Under the pieces are notes generated by a model, which worked only from the letters and a program-made list of their open reading frames with translations, was not told the origin of the DNA and searched no databases. Position numbers and translations under genes: made by a program. 32,081 nucleotides of DNA from Vibrio cincinnatiensis DSM 19608 (lineage in GTDB: Bacteria > Pseudomonadota > Gammaproteobacteria > Enterobacterales > Vibrionaceae), in NCBI RefSeq assembly GCF_900167345.1, contig NZ_FUXB01000022.1:1-32081 (forward strand), given 5' to 3'. Below are positions 1 to 7,396 of this stretch, piece after piece. Every line of letters begins with the position of its first letter. Position 1 is the stretch's first letter.

Positions 1-273
1 CAGATGTTCGATAAGTTGCATGGTTTGCCCAGCAGAAAGTCGGCTTTGGCTGCCACCATTTTCAGGCTTAAGTTTTTCAGAGAGAACATAATCACTGAGA
101 TGACGAGCAACGGTCGATTCGTGAATACGAAGAGCTTGAGAAATCATCGCCTGGCTCCAACCTTCAGACGCAAGTAAAACCGCTTTGATGCGGTCACGCA
201 CTCGCCCATCACGAGTTGAATCGTGCATCTGTTCGAGTTGTTGTTTCTGTTGAGAAGTCAGTATTATTTTCAT
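1..273 (-). mobile_element. IS630-type transposase, N-terminal part (cut by window edge)
   Basis: An open frame on the minus strand starts with ATG at 273 and runs off the left edge after 91 codons with no stop. The protein begins MKIILTSQQKQQLEQMHD and contains a helix-turn-helix pattern (RIKAVLLASEGWSQAMISQAL, then RIHESTVARHL), typical of the DNA-binding start of IS630/Tc1-mariner-like transposases. The DDE catalytic part would lie to the left of the window. A small inverted repeat at 291-308 (TGATTTT, short loop, AAAATCA) may mark the end of the element, and the decayed lacI-like gene stops at the same place. Family assignment rests on the N-terminus only. Confidence 0.7.
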
Positions 274-305
274 GGTGTGTAGCATGATCCTGATTTTATG
301 AAAAA

Positions 306-551
306 TCAAGCATCTTCAATGATCACGGGTATAAGATACCAACTTGACCACCGTTTTCTAAAAAGCTTTTCCTTTTCTTGTTGCGTATTGTGCCCTCCAA
401 TGATCACGACTAACTGGCAACCGTTGGCACGGGCGACCTCCTCAACGCGTTCTTGTGTCACAGGCTCAACATAACTTGTACGATTGATTACACGTGATAG
501 CGTTGCTGTGGATACCCCCGCTAGGTTCGCGACATCTTTCATCGTGGCCAC
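306..551 (-). pseudogene. LacI-family transcriptional regulator, internally deleted and truncated
   Basis: The frame starts with GTG at 551, five bases after a perfect GGAGGT. Residues 1-38 are a textbook LacI-family DNA-binding domain (MATMKDVANLAGVSTATLSR, then VINRTSYVEPVTQERVEE). The hinge and first sugar-binding segment are missing: the sequence jumps to ANGCQLVVIIGGHNTQQEKEK, which resembles the region near residues 80-100 of GalR/LacI proteins. After that the frame loses similarity and stops at 306, beside the presumed end of the IS630-like element. With 81 residues instead of about 330 it cannot sense a ligand; it might still make a free DNA-binding domain. I read it as the remnant of a regulator removed by deletion plus IS insertion. 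Confidence 0.7.
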
Positions 552-566
552 GTTTTACCTCCAAGG

Positions 567-758
567 TTAAATCATTAAATAACTTTTCAGCGTTTCAAAG
601 TTCCCCAGCACAATCTGTTGCCCTTGCTGGTTAGACTTTTGTGTATGAAGATCGATATGGTAAGTATCCAGTACATACAAAATGAGTGACGCGTTGGTTT
701 CGATACTGAGAGCGCCGTTGTTCATGGCATAATCTTTATCGAGCACCATTTTTAGCAA
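567..758 (-). pseudogene. Short ORF upstream of the lacI remnant, unrecognised, probably the tail of a lost gene
   Basis: A 63-codon frame (TTG at 758 or ATG at 749) ends 15 bases before the lacI remnant on the same strand, so the two look like the end of one gene and the start of the next in an old operon. No family is recognised. An in-frame stop lies a few codons upstream of 758 and there is no clear ribosome-binding site, so it is more likely a 3' fragment than a complete small gene. The tail reads GQQIVLGNFETLKSYLMI. Confidence 0.3.
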
Positions 759-879
759 TTTGGGACTGAAAGTTCAGGAGATATTCAGTAAAAGGTACAG
801 TGAAAAATTGAACCAGCCTCACGCTGGAATGCATATGTAAACAGTGCAATTAGTCGCATTAAATGAAATTGATGATGGG

Positions 880-885
880 TATAAT
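880..885 (+). promoter_or_regulatory. Candidate -10 box of the recQ-PRTase/dprA operon
   Basis: A perfect TATAAT lies 36 bases before the ATG at 921. The -35 position (about 857-862, CATTAA) is a poor match, so the promoter may be weak or activator-dependent. A short hairpin (CCAGC, loop CTCAC, GCTGG) lies at 813-827. Nothing else is seen in 759-911. Confidence 0.4.
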
Positions 886-920
886 TACCTACGCATGATT
901 TCAGGTAATAGGTGCGAAAA

Positions 921-3050
921 ATGAATAAACAGGAAGCAGAACAACTTCTTAAAACAGCTATAGGTAATCAAGACGCTGAATTTCGTGAGGGACAATGGGA
1001 GGCAATTGATGCACTGGTAAACCACAATCAGAAATTGCTGGTGGTTCAACGAACAGGCTGGGGGAAAAGCTCAGTTTACTTCATCAGTACCAAAATCTTC
1101 AGAGATAGAGGCCAAGGACCAGTTATCATAGTGTCACCTTTGCTTGCATTGATGCGCAATCAAATTGAGTCTGCTCAGCGATTAGGTATCAAAGCAGTAA
1201 CGATGAACTCTACTAATACATCCGAATGGGAGAAAGTTACTCAAGATATCTTGGCTGATAAAGTTGATTGCTTGTTGATTTCGCCAGAACGTCTAGCTAA
1301 CGATCAGTTTGTAGAGACAGTTCTCCGCCCTACATCAGACAGGATTTCTTTAATGGTGGTTGATGAGGCTCATTGTATCTCTGACTGGGGGCATGATTTC
1401 CGTCCAGACTATCGACGTATTGTTAATATCCTTAAATTATTGCCAAAGAACACCCCTGTCTTAGGCACAACGGCTACGGCAAATGATAGAGTTGTTGATG
1501 ACATACAAACCCAGTTAGGTGATATTGAAATTCAACGTGGCCCTCTCATCCGAGAAAGTTTGGCTCTACAGAATATAGTGTTACCTGATCAACCATCACG
1601 TTTAGCGTGGTTAGCTCAAACTATCCCCACCTTAGCCAATACGGGTATTGTATATGTACTCACTCAACGAGATGCTGAAGTAGTATCACGGTGGCTAAAC
1701 CTATGTGGTATCGAAGCTCAGCCTTACTATAGCGGTGTTACACACCATGATTTTGTCAATGACCGGGGCAAATTGGATACTGATGCGTATCGAGAGTATC
1801 TAGAGCTGCAATTGTTGAATGACCAGTTGAAAGTCTTAGTTGCCACTACAGCTCTAGGTATGGGATACGATAAACCAAACTTAGGCTTCGTTATTCATTT
1901 CCAAGCTCCGGGATCTATTGTTGCATTCTACCAGCAAGTTGGTCGTGCAGGACGTGGTATAGATTCTGCGATTGGTGTTTTGATGTCCGGGGAGGAAGAT
2001 TCGAGGATTCACAAGTTTTTCCGAACAACCGCTTTCCCGACCGAAGAGAACGTAAAACGTATATTGAAAGCTTTAGAGCCCGTAGAGTATCTAACACCTG
2101 AGGGACTGGAGAGAGAAGCTAATATGCCGCAAGGAAGAATTGAGCATGTGCTTAAGTTTTTAGCTGCAGAATATCCTGCTCCGGTTGGTAATAATGGAAA
2201 GAAATGGCACCGAAATCCAGTCCCTTACAAAATGGACATGGATAAAGTCCAAGCCATAACTGATATAAGAGAAGCTGAGTGGATTGAAATAGGTGATTAT
2301 TTAGAAACTCAAGACTGCTTGATGCTCAAAGTTCGAAACGCATTGGACGATCATTCTATTGAAGCATGTGGCAAATGCAGAAACTGTACTGGGGAGGAAC
2401 TCTTACCTTCTAAAGTAGACCCTGCACTAGGTCAAAGGGCTGCGGATTTTTTGTGTCGTAGTGAAATAATAATGGAACCAAGAAAACAAATAGCTGCGTC
2501 TAAGGATGAAGCTTCTAAAACTTTCGTGAAATATGATTTTCCGCGACTATTGGGGGATTTAGCAGCAGAGCCTGGTCGAATTCTTTCACGTTGGGGAGAT
2601 GCCGGTTGGGGACAAATGGTTGCTGATGATAAGCACAATAACCATTTTAGAGATGAGTTGGTGGATGCAACCGTCGAGATGATAACTAAACGTTGGAAGC
2701 CAGATGATTTTCCAACATGGGTATGTTGTATCCCTTCATTAAACCATAAGACGTTAGTTCCTGATTTTGCAAAACGTTTGGCTAATAAGCTGGGGCTTCC
2801 TTTCGTGGACTCTTTGGAAAAAGTATTAGAGAATGAACCGCAGAAATGGCAGCAGAACCGATATCATCAATGTTCGAATTTGGATGGTGTATTCAAAGTT
2901 AATGAATTAGGGCCTGAAGGAAGTGTTCTATTGGTTGATGATGTTGTTCGTTCTAAATGGACCTTTACGGTCGGTGCCGCATTATTGAAGCAAGCTGGCA
3001 GCGGTAAAGTATATCCTGTCGCTTTAGCTTCCACATCGGTAAATGATTAA
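921..3050 (+). CDS. RecQ-family DNA helicase with C-terminal phosphoribosyltransferase domain
   Basis: 709-residue SF2 helicase. Residues 1-350 hold the RecQ motor: Walker A as RTGWGKS (44-50), DEAH (148-151), TATAN (184-188) and QQVGRAGRG (338-346). A zinc-binding region follows with Cys466, 483, 486 and 489 in the RecQ spacing C-x16-C-x2-C-x2-C. In place of a normal RecQ winged-helix/HRDC end, residues about 560-709 form a phosphoribosyltransferase-like domain with a PRPP-loop core VDDVVRSKWT (672-681); the usual Thr-Gly of that loop is Ser-Lys here. ATG 921 is chosen over GTG 912 because AGGTG (910-914) sits well before it. The stop overlaps the start of the DprA-like gene by one base (TAATG), implying translational coupling. 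RecQ-PRTase proteins are known from other bacteria. Pairing PRTase with DprA is the ShosTA pattern, so a defence role is inferred, not shown. Confidence 0.85.
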   Translation: MNKQEAEQLLKTAIGNQDAEFREGQWEAIDALVNHNQKLLVVQRTGWGKSSVYFISTKIFRDRGQGPVIIVSPLLALMRNQIESAQRLGIKAVTMNSTNTSEWEKVTQDILADKVDCLLISPERLANDQFVETVLRPTSDRISLMVVDEAHCISDWGHDFRPDYRRIVNILKLLPKNTPVLGTTATANDRVVDDIQTQLGDIEIQRGPLIRESLALQNIVLPDQPSRLAWLAQTIPTLANTGIVYVLTQRDAEVVSRWLNLCGIEAQPYYSGVTHHDFVNDRGKLDTDAYREYLELQLLNDQLKVLVATTALGMGYDKPNLGFVIHFQAPGSIVAFYQQVGRAGRGIDSAIGVLMSGEEDSRIHKFFRTTAFPTEENVKRILKALEPVEYLTPEGLEREANMPQGRIEHVLKFLAAEYPAPVGNNGKKWHRNPVPYKMDMDKVQAITDIREAEWIEIGDYLETQDCLMLKVRNALDDHSIEACGKCRNCTGEELLPSKVDPALGQRAADFLCRSEIIMEPRKQIAASKDEASKTFVKYDFPRLLGDLAAEPGRILSRWGDAGWGQMVADDKHNNHFRDELVDATVEMITKRWKPDDFPTWVCCIPSLNHKTLVPDFAKRLANKLGLPFVDSLEKVLENEPQKWQQNRYHQCSNLDGVFKVNELGPEGSVLLVDDVVRSKWTFTVGAALLKQAGSGKVYPVALASTSVND

Positions 3051-4393
3051 TGAATTTAACAACAACAGCACAAGCGATTATTCTGCTTACCAGTTACTTT
3101 GGCAAGCATGATAAAGATGCCGCAAAGCCGCTCACTAATGCGGAGTGGGCGCGTTTCGCTATGTGGTTGAGAGATGGCAAACTCAGTCCTGCCGACTTAC
3201 TGGATAACAATAAGAAAGCGTTGTTATCTCAGTGGCGCGATCCAAAAAACAAAGTCACTCAAGAGCGGATTGAAGCCCTCTTAAAACGAGGGCATAGCAT
3301 GGCACTAGCGCTCGAAAAATGGAGTCGATCTGGCTTATGGGTCATTACTCGCGCCGACAAAGAAAACTACCCAAAACGTCTACTTCACCAACTTGGTAAC
3401 CAAGCACCTCCTGTACTCTATGGATGCGGAGACAAAGCACTACTCAAGGCTGGAGGTATTGCTGTAGTAGGTTCGCGGAATGCTTCGCTTGCAGATCTTG
3501 CGTATGCCGAACAGGTTGGGTCTAAAGCGGCGAGTGCTGGTTTGGGGACAGTTTCTGGTGGAGCAAGAGGAGTCGATGAGTCTTCAATGTTAGGGGCGAT
3601 GAATGCTGGTGGTACCGTTGTGGGTATACTCGCTGACAGTTTGTTGAAAGCTTCCACTTCAGCAAAGTACCGCAGTGGCTTAATGAATGGCAACGTTGTT
3701 TTAGTATCTCCTTTCAACCCAGAAGCTGGATTCAACCGCTTCAATGCAATGGACAGAAACAAATACATTTATTGTTTAGCGGATACCTCTTTAGTTGTTC
3801 ATTCAGGTGCTAAAGGGGGTACTTGGGAAGGGGCTATTCAGAACTTAAAGAAAGGTTGGGTTCCTACTTGGGTTAAACAAACGCAAGATTCAACTGCTGG
3901 CAATGCAGGAATTGTTGCAGCAGGAGCAAGTTGGTGTAGCGAGAACATTGCAGAGTTGGATGTTCAATCGTTGTTAGTTAGTAGCACCATCTCTAACGTT
4001 AATAACCAAACGGACTTGTTTAGTCAACCACAAGTAGACTTGTTCACTCAGCCAAATGAAATACCTCAGAGAGAGAGCAATGATGATCTAGCTGTAGAAG
4101 ACGGTTTTGAGAAAAAAACGAAAAATAATGATGTTTTGTCACAGACTAAAGAATCTGTTTCACCCACAAAGGCAGAGCAGGAGATTGTTTCTAAAGACAG
4201 CTTTTATCAATTGTTTGTTCAGTATCTACAAACTGTAGCCATTGAACCGATATCAGAATCAGAGCTTGTGGAAGTATCTGATTTACATAAAGGCCAGGTA
4301 AAAATTTGGCTATCCCTCGCTCTAGAACAAAACTTGGTAACTAAACTAACAAGACCGATTAGATATCAATGGATTGATGATAATTCAAACTAA
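3050..4393 (+). CDS. DprA-like Rossmann-fold protein (ShosA-like partner of the RecQ-PRTase)
   Basis: 447 residues. The centre is a DprA/Smf nucleotide-binding fold: GSRN (141-144), SGGARGVD (169-176), SPFNPEAGF (220-228) and DRNKYIYCLADTSLVV (235-250), then a GGT turn. Classical DprA loads RecA onto single-stranded DNA in transformation; defence-linked homologues such as ShosA pair with a phosphoribosyltransferase toxin. Residues 1-95 are helical and unlike the usual DprA SAM domain. Residues about 300-385 are a polar linker with two QVDLFTQP-like repeats (NQTDLFSQPQVDLFTQP), and the end (390-447) looks like a winged helix. Its start overlaps the helicase stop by one base. It is not the housekeeping dprA, which in Vibrio lies elsewhere in the genome. 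The ShosA-like role is inference from gene pairing. Confidence 0.8.
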   Translation: MNLTTTAQAIILLTSYFGKHDKDAAKPLTNAEWARFAMWLRDGKLSPADLLDNNKKALLSQWRDPKNKVTQERIEALLKRGHSMALALEKWSRSGLWVITRADKENYPKRLLHQLGNQAPPVLYGCGDKALLKAGGIAVVGSRNASLADLAYAEQVGSKAASAGLGTVSGGARGVDESSMLGAMNAGGTVVGILADSLLKASTSAKYRSGLMNGNVVLVSPFNPEAGFNRFNAMDRNKYIYCLADTSLVVHSGAKGGTWEGAIQNLKKGWVPTWVKQTQDSTAGNAGIVAAGASWCSENIAELDVQSLLVSSTISNVNNQTDLFSQPQVDLFTQPNEIPQRESNDDLAVEDGFEKKTKNNDVLSQTKESVSPTKAEQEIVSKDSFYQLFVQYLQTVAIEPISESELVEVSDLHKGQVKIWLSLALEQNLVTKLTRPIRYQWIDDNSN

Positions 4394-4426
4394 ATGACTG
4401 CAACCAGCTAAGTTATCAATGATTTA

Positions 4427-4452
4427 AAGGGAAGATGACTTCCCTTATTTTT
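4427..4452 (+). terminator. Hairpin terminator between the convergent dprA-like and dgt genes
   Basis: Perfect 8-bp stem AAGGGAAG / CTTCCCTT around loop ATGA, followed on the plus strand by a T-rich run (TTATTTTT). It lies 33 bases after the dprA-like stop and just beyond the dgt stop, so it can end transcription from the left; it could also act in the other direction, where A-rich sequence supplies some T residues. Confidence 0.75.
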
Positions 4453-4476
4453 ACATTTTCAATTATCTGTATTTCG

Positions 4477-6006
4477 TTAATCTAATACATATAAATTTCG
4501 ATATTCATCAAACGCATATTGATCGGTCATACCACTAATGTAGTCCTGAATTAGGCGGACTCGGAAGTAAAACTCCCAGATATCATTGTCAAAATTATAA
4601 GGCAAATAAGCAATATCCAGCTCTTTACCTTTTTCCTCTAGTGATTGCATAGCAATCTCATATGCTCTTAGGTGCTTATTTGGGAGTTTCTTGTAAAGCC
4701 TTCTCTCGTATAGAGGGGCTTTTTTGATATCGGTAAATGTATCACGAGCCAGTTGAAGTAGAGGCTTATAAGCTTCCAAGAGTCCGGTGATAATTCTATA
4801 GCCTTGCAACTCACTTTTTTCTACTTCTGGGTCACAGAAAGCATAGTTTTTTGCGACATTTTTTAACGTTTTAACAAGAGCATGATTTTCGCTTTTGTCT
4901 TCAATCAATGCTCGATTAAGCGTCCCATGAAACACCTCTTCGATGTTTTCGATAAATTGCTTGCAAGCGTGTTGCGGCAGGCGTTTGTTTATTTCTACAC
5001 GTAGCGTTATAAAAAAGTGGCTATCGGCACAGTTATCCGCTTTGGAAGCACTTTCATAAGCGATATCAACAACTTTTTCCATTGTTGATTTATCAGTTAA
5101 CCCATACTCCTTAGTAAGTTGCAGGAATTCGGCAACTAGCACTTCTTTGAGTTGCCCAATAGTAATGATGCCTTTTTCGACAGCGTCTTCAATATCAGCT
5201 ATGCCATAGGAGATATCGTCTGCAGCCTCCATAATATATGAAAAGGGAGACCTGCAGTGGGAGTCCATTGATAACACTGATTTTAAAGATTCTATATAAC
5301 GATGTTCACTTAGGTAGTAACCAACTTTTTTCATTAAGTAGTCAAAAGACTTGAGTTGAGCGCCACTCGTCTGTGCTTTGGGAGGTGCTTGATCCCCTCG
5401 GCGAGTATATTTAAATATCCCTGAGACTTGTGAGTATGTCAGATTAAGTCCAAGTAGAGTGTGAACTAGGCGGATAGCCTGTGCGTTACCTTCAAAATTT
5501 GTAAGGTCTTGTTGAATAGGTTCCGGTAAGTCAATTCTGGGTTCACCTTTATTATTCATTACTAGGGAGAGTAAATTTTTAGAAAACCAATCGTTTATTG
5601 CTTGCTCTCCAAAGTGACCAAATGGTGGGTTACCCACGTCGTGCATCAAGCACGACATTTCCACAATTGACTCGATTTGACGTTCTAATCCAGTTAGTTT
5701 GTATTCCTGCTTAGATTTTTCCGAAAGCTCTTTAAAGATTAGTTGAGTGATATATCGGCCAACTTGTTGGACTTCGAGAGAATGAGTCAGACGACTGCGC
5801 ACTGCGGCATTACGTTCTAGTGGGAATACTTGGGTTTTTTGTTGAAGCCTTCTGATTGCGGCGGAATTGATGATTCTACCTCGATCACTTTCGAAACTTT
5901 CGAGTGCTGCAATTTTATCAGGTTCAGTCAATGGACGAGGTTTCGTGGCGATTCCGTTATGATATACCCGTGTTCCTCGAACTTTTGTGTTGAAGTTGAT
6001 AGCCAT
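4477..6006 (-). CDS. dgt: Deoxyguanosinetriphosphate triphosphohydrolase (Dgt, HD domain)
   Basis: 509 residues, about the length of E. coli Dgt (505). The enzyme cuts dGTP to deoxyguanosine and triphosphate. The match to E. coli Dgt, recalled from memory, is close from SDRGRIINSAAIRRLQQKTQ onward. HD-domain metal ligands are visible: His75 (RLTHSLEV), His122-Asp123 (CLMHDVGNPPFGH) and an Asp in the MEAADDISYGIADIEDAVEK segment near residue 260. The C-terminal DYISGMTDQYAFDEYR motif is conserved. ATG 6006 follows GGAGAAG at good spacing. Nucleotide-depleting dGTPases are an established anti-phage strategy, and its place in a defence island suggests that use. Vibrio chromosomes also carry a shorter core dGTPase-like gene, so this is probably an acquired second enzyme. 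It is convergent with the DprA-like gene. Confidence 0.9.
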   Translation of the reverse strand: MAINFNTKVRGTRVYHNGIATKPRPLTEPDKIAALESFESDRGRIINSAAIRRLQQKTQVFPLERNAAVRSRLTHSLEVQQVGRYITQLIFKELSEKSKQEYKLTGLERQIESIVEMSCLMHDVGNPPFGHFGEQAINDWFSKNLLSLVMNNKGEPRIDLPEPIQQDLTNFEGNAQAIRLVHTLLGLNLTYSQVSGIFKYTRRGDQAPPKAQTSGAQLKSFDYLMKKVGYYLSEHRYIESLKSVLSMDSHCRSPFSYIMEAADDISYGIADIEDAVEKGIITIGQLKEVLVAEFLQLTKEYGLTDKSTMEKVVDIAYESASKADNCADSHFFITLRVEINKRLPQHACKQFIENIEEVFHGTLNRALIEDKSENHALVKTLKNVAKNYAFCDPEVEKSELQGYRIITGLLEAYKPLLQLARDTFTDIKKAPLYERRLYKKLPNKHLRAYEIAMQSLEEKGKELDIAYLPYNFDNDIWEFYFRVRLIQDYISGMTDQYAFDEYRNLYVLD

Positions 6007-6334
6007 GATCTTCTCCAGTCATTTAGCACTGGTAAGAAATATACCTAATAAGCCTTAAGGTTCATATTGTTTTGAGTAAGTAATGTGACAAGTCATGTAA
6101 TCATGCTGATTGAAGTTTTGTGGTCGAATTGAAATTTCAGAAACTGTCTAGGTACAAGCTAGTTACGCAGGTGATTAATGTTATATTTTGTTGTATTCAA
6201 ATTTTAGGTTTGGATTATTATCAATTTGTCTTTTCCCCAGCATGGTTTTTAGATTGGTATGCAATAGTGCGATATGAAACAGAGATGAGTTGCGATTCAG
6301 GAGTGGGGTTCTATGCCTCCCACCCCTTTCTTTT
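6007..6334. other. 328-base spacer between dgt and the LRAT-like gene
   Basis: The left part should contain the dgt promoter. A plus-strand frame beginning at 6120 overlaps the LRAT-like gene, has no ribosome-binding site and looks like chance. The AT-rich stretch ends in a plus-strand terminator-like hairpin at 6300-6336, which serves no recognised plus-strand gene. Confidence 0.5.
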
Positions 6335-6336
6335 TT
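6300..6336 (+). terminator. Orphan intrinsic terminator pointing rightward
   Basis: GGAGTGGGG (6300-6308) pairs with the C-rich segment at 6318-6326 with one mismatch or bulge, followed by TTTCTTTTTT. On this strand it is a good intrinsic terminator, but the flanking genes are both on the minus strand. It could mark the end of a small RNA or of a lost gene. On the minus strand it lies right after the LRAT-like stop but lacks a T-run there. Confidence 0.5.
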
Positions 6337-6796
6337 ACACCACACAATCATATTTACGAACTGCATTGACAGCCATACACCCTATAAGGCCACCAGCTAA
6401 CATGTACAGCAAAGAGTTCTTCGATTGGTTGCAGTGAGCCAAAAGCAAACCTGCAACAGCACCAAGGCTCGCTCCTTGTAACTGCTCACTGGATGGTTTG
6501 TCGTGTAGAACTGTGGAGGCTAAATGCTCACAGTTATTATTTAACACCCCATATTTTCTAGCTTTCTTGATCAATTGTTCTGCTTGATTAAGCAGTTCGT
6601 TTTTCTTGTCTTCACTTAAATGGCTTAAGACGACTTTCACTGGTTTGCCATTTGCGTACTCTTCTAAAGCACATATCTCTACATTACCGCTTGGAGAGTT
6701 GTGAAGTACTTTCCCTTTGCCTAAGTAGATTCCGGCATGCTCCACCAGCAGCTTTGAACGATAAAGCAGGTCACCAATATTAAGTTTATTCTTCAT
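6335..6796 (-). CDS. LRAT/NlpC-P60-like small protein with C-terminal membrane segment
   Basis: 153 residues. The N-terminal 100 residues match the LRAT-type papain-like fold: GDLLYRSKLLVEHAGIYLG with His20, a second His at KVLHNSP (His32), and the nucleophile motif NNCEHLA (Cys89). Members of this superfamily are thiol acyltransferases, hydrolases or proteases; the substrate here cannot be told. Residues about 108-146 are Gly/Ala/Leu-rich (LGAVAGLLLAH, then LLYMLAGGLIGCMAVNAV) and would form one or two membrane helices. There is no signal peptide, so the catalytic domain should face the cytoplasm. ATG 6796 follows AAGGATAA. It diverges from an XRE-type gene whose product has a similar hydrophobic tail, suggesting a regulator-effector pair. 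No defence system I know has exactly this pair. Confidence 0.75.
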   Translation of the reverse strand: MKNKLNIGDLLYRSKLLVEHAGIYLGKGKVLHNSPSGNVEICALEEYANGKPVKVVLSHLSEDKKNELLNQAEQLIKKARKYGVLNNNCEHLASTVLHDKPSSEQLQGASLGAVAGLLLAHCNQSKNSLLYMLAGGLIGCMAVNAVRKYDCVV

Positions 6797-6840
6797 AAAT
6801 TATCCTTTTTAAATTAAAGTATTTGTATGCAATAAAAACA

Positions 6841-6865
6841 TTGAAATGCGTAAAACGTATATCAA
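6841..6865. promoter_or_regulatory. Imperfect 25-bp palindrome, candidate operator
   Basis: The stretch begins TTGAAATGCG and ends CGTATATCAA; about 18 of 25 positions are symmetric. It lies in the divergent spacer between the LRAT-like and XRE-like genes, where an XRE-type autoregulator would be expected to bind. A related pair of blocks, AAACGTA and TATCAATG, recurs just before mrr at 7317-7337. Confidence 0.35.
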
Positions 6866-6886
6866 TGCATTTAATCTATACCTATG

Positions 6887-6904
6887 CACTTAATTGATCA
6901 AGTG
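6887..6904. promoter_or_regulatory. 18-bp palindrome upstream of the XRE gene, candidate operator
   Basis: CACTTAATTGATCAAGTG has 5-bp perfect arms (CACTT / AAGTG) and 14 of 18 symmetric positions. It ends 23 bases before the ATG at 6928, a location suited to autorepression by the XRE-like protein. Confidence 0.4.
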
Positions 6905-6927
6905 TAAATTTGTTATTGGTGGTGCAA

Positions 6928-7317
6928 ATGCAAGAGAAAATGGTTTCTTACTCATCGATTTTGGGCGTAGTCGTCGCGAACAAACGAAAAGAACTAGGGG
7001 TTGAGCAGAGCGTATTAGCTGAGAATATGGGCCTCTCGCAAGCTAGCTACAGTCGCCTCGAGTCTGGAAAGTCAACGTTCTCAGTCGACCAGATGTTTGA
7101 ATGTGCCAAAGCTCTGGGTATTGATCCTGAGGTGCTATTTCATTCAGTTGTGAATACGGTTAACAATCTTCAGGATAGTGAACAAGTCTCCGTACAAGCC
7201 CAGCTAAGAGCTAACGCAACAAAAGCTAAATCTGAAGGGGGGAGCAATGTAGGTACTTTCATTGCGGGAGCGGCCTTGGGAGCATTAATTGTTGGATTGG
7301 CTGGCAAGTCCAAATAA
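6928..7317 (+). CDS. XRE-family HTH regulator with hydrophobic C-terminal tail
   Basis: 129 residues from ATG 6928 (upstream frame begins at a TTG at 6910; GGTGGTG before 6928 is a fair ribosome-binding site; ATG 6940 is also possible). Residues 15-65 are a Cro/C1-type helix-turn-helix: LGVEQSVLAENMGLSQASYS, then RLESGKSTFSVDQMF. A polar linker follows, and residues 109-126 (GTFIAGAALGALIVGLAG) form a Gly/Ala-rich hydrophobic segment ending in KSK. Such a tail is unusual for an XRE regulator and suggests membrane tethering or contact with the similar tail of the divergent LRAT-like protein. Two palindromes lie in the shared promoter region. It could regulate the LRAT-like gene, mrr-hsd, or both. 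Confidence 0.75.
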   Translation: MQEKMVSYSSILGVVVANKRKELGVEQSVLAENMGLSQASYSRLESGKSTFSVDQMFECAKALGIDPEVLFHSVVNTVNNLQDSEQVSVQAQLRANATKAKSEGGSNVGTFIAGAALGALIVGLAGKSK

Positions 7318-7396
7318 ACGTAACGGATATCAATGTAACTGATTGTATGTCTTGGTATATTGCCGAAATTAAAAGTCAAAATGGTTAGGGTGTGTA

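Noticed and set aside
1..920. Distal attachment site (copy of the ssrA 3' end)
   Set aside because: I looked for the T-arm and acceptor sequence of ssrA and for the 12-bp junction repeat in the left end and found neither.
6120..6437. 105-codon plus-strand frame overlapping the end of the LRAT-like gene
   Set aside because: No ribosome-binding site, no recognisable motif, starts with GTG in AT-rich spacer, and its second half is antisense to a protein with clear catalytic motifs.
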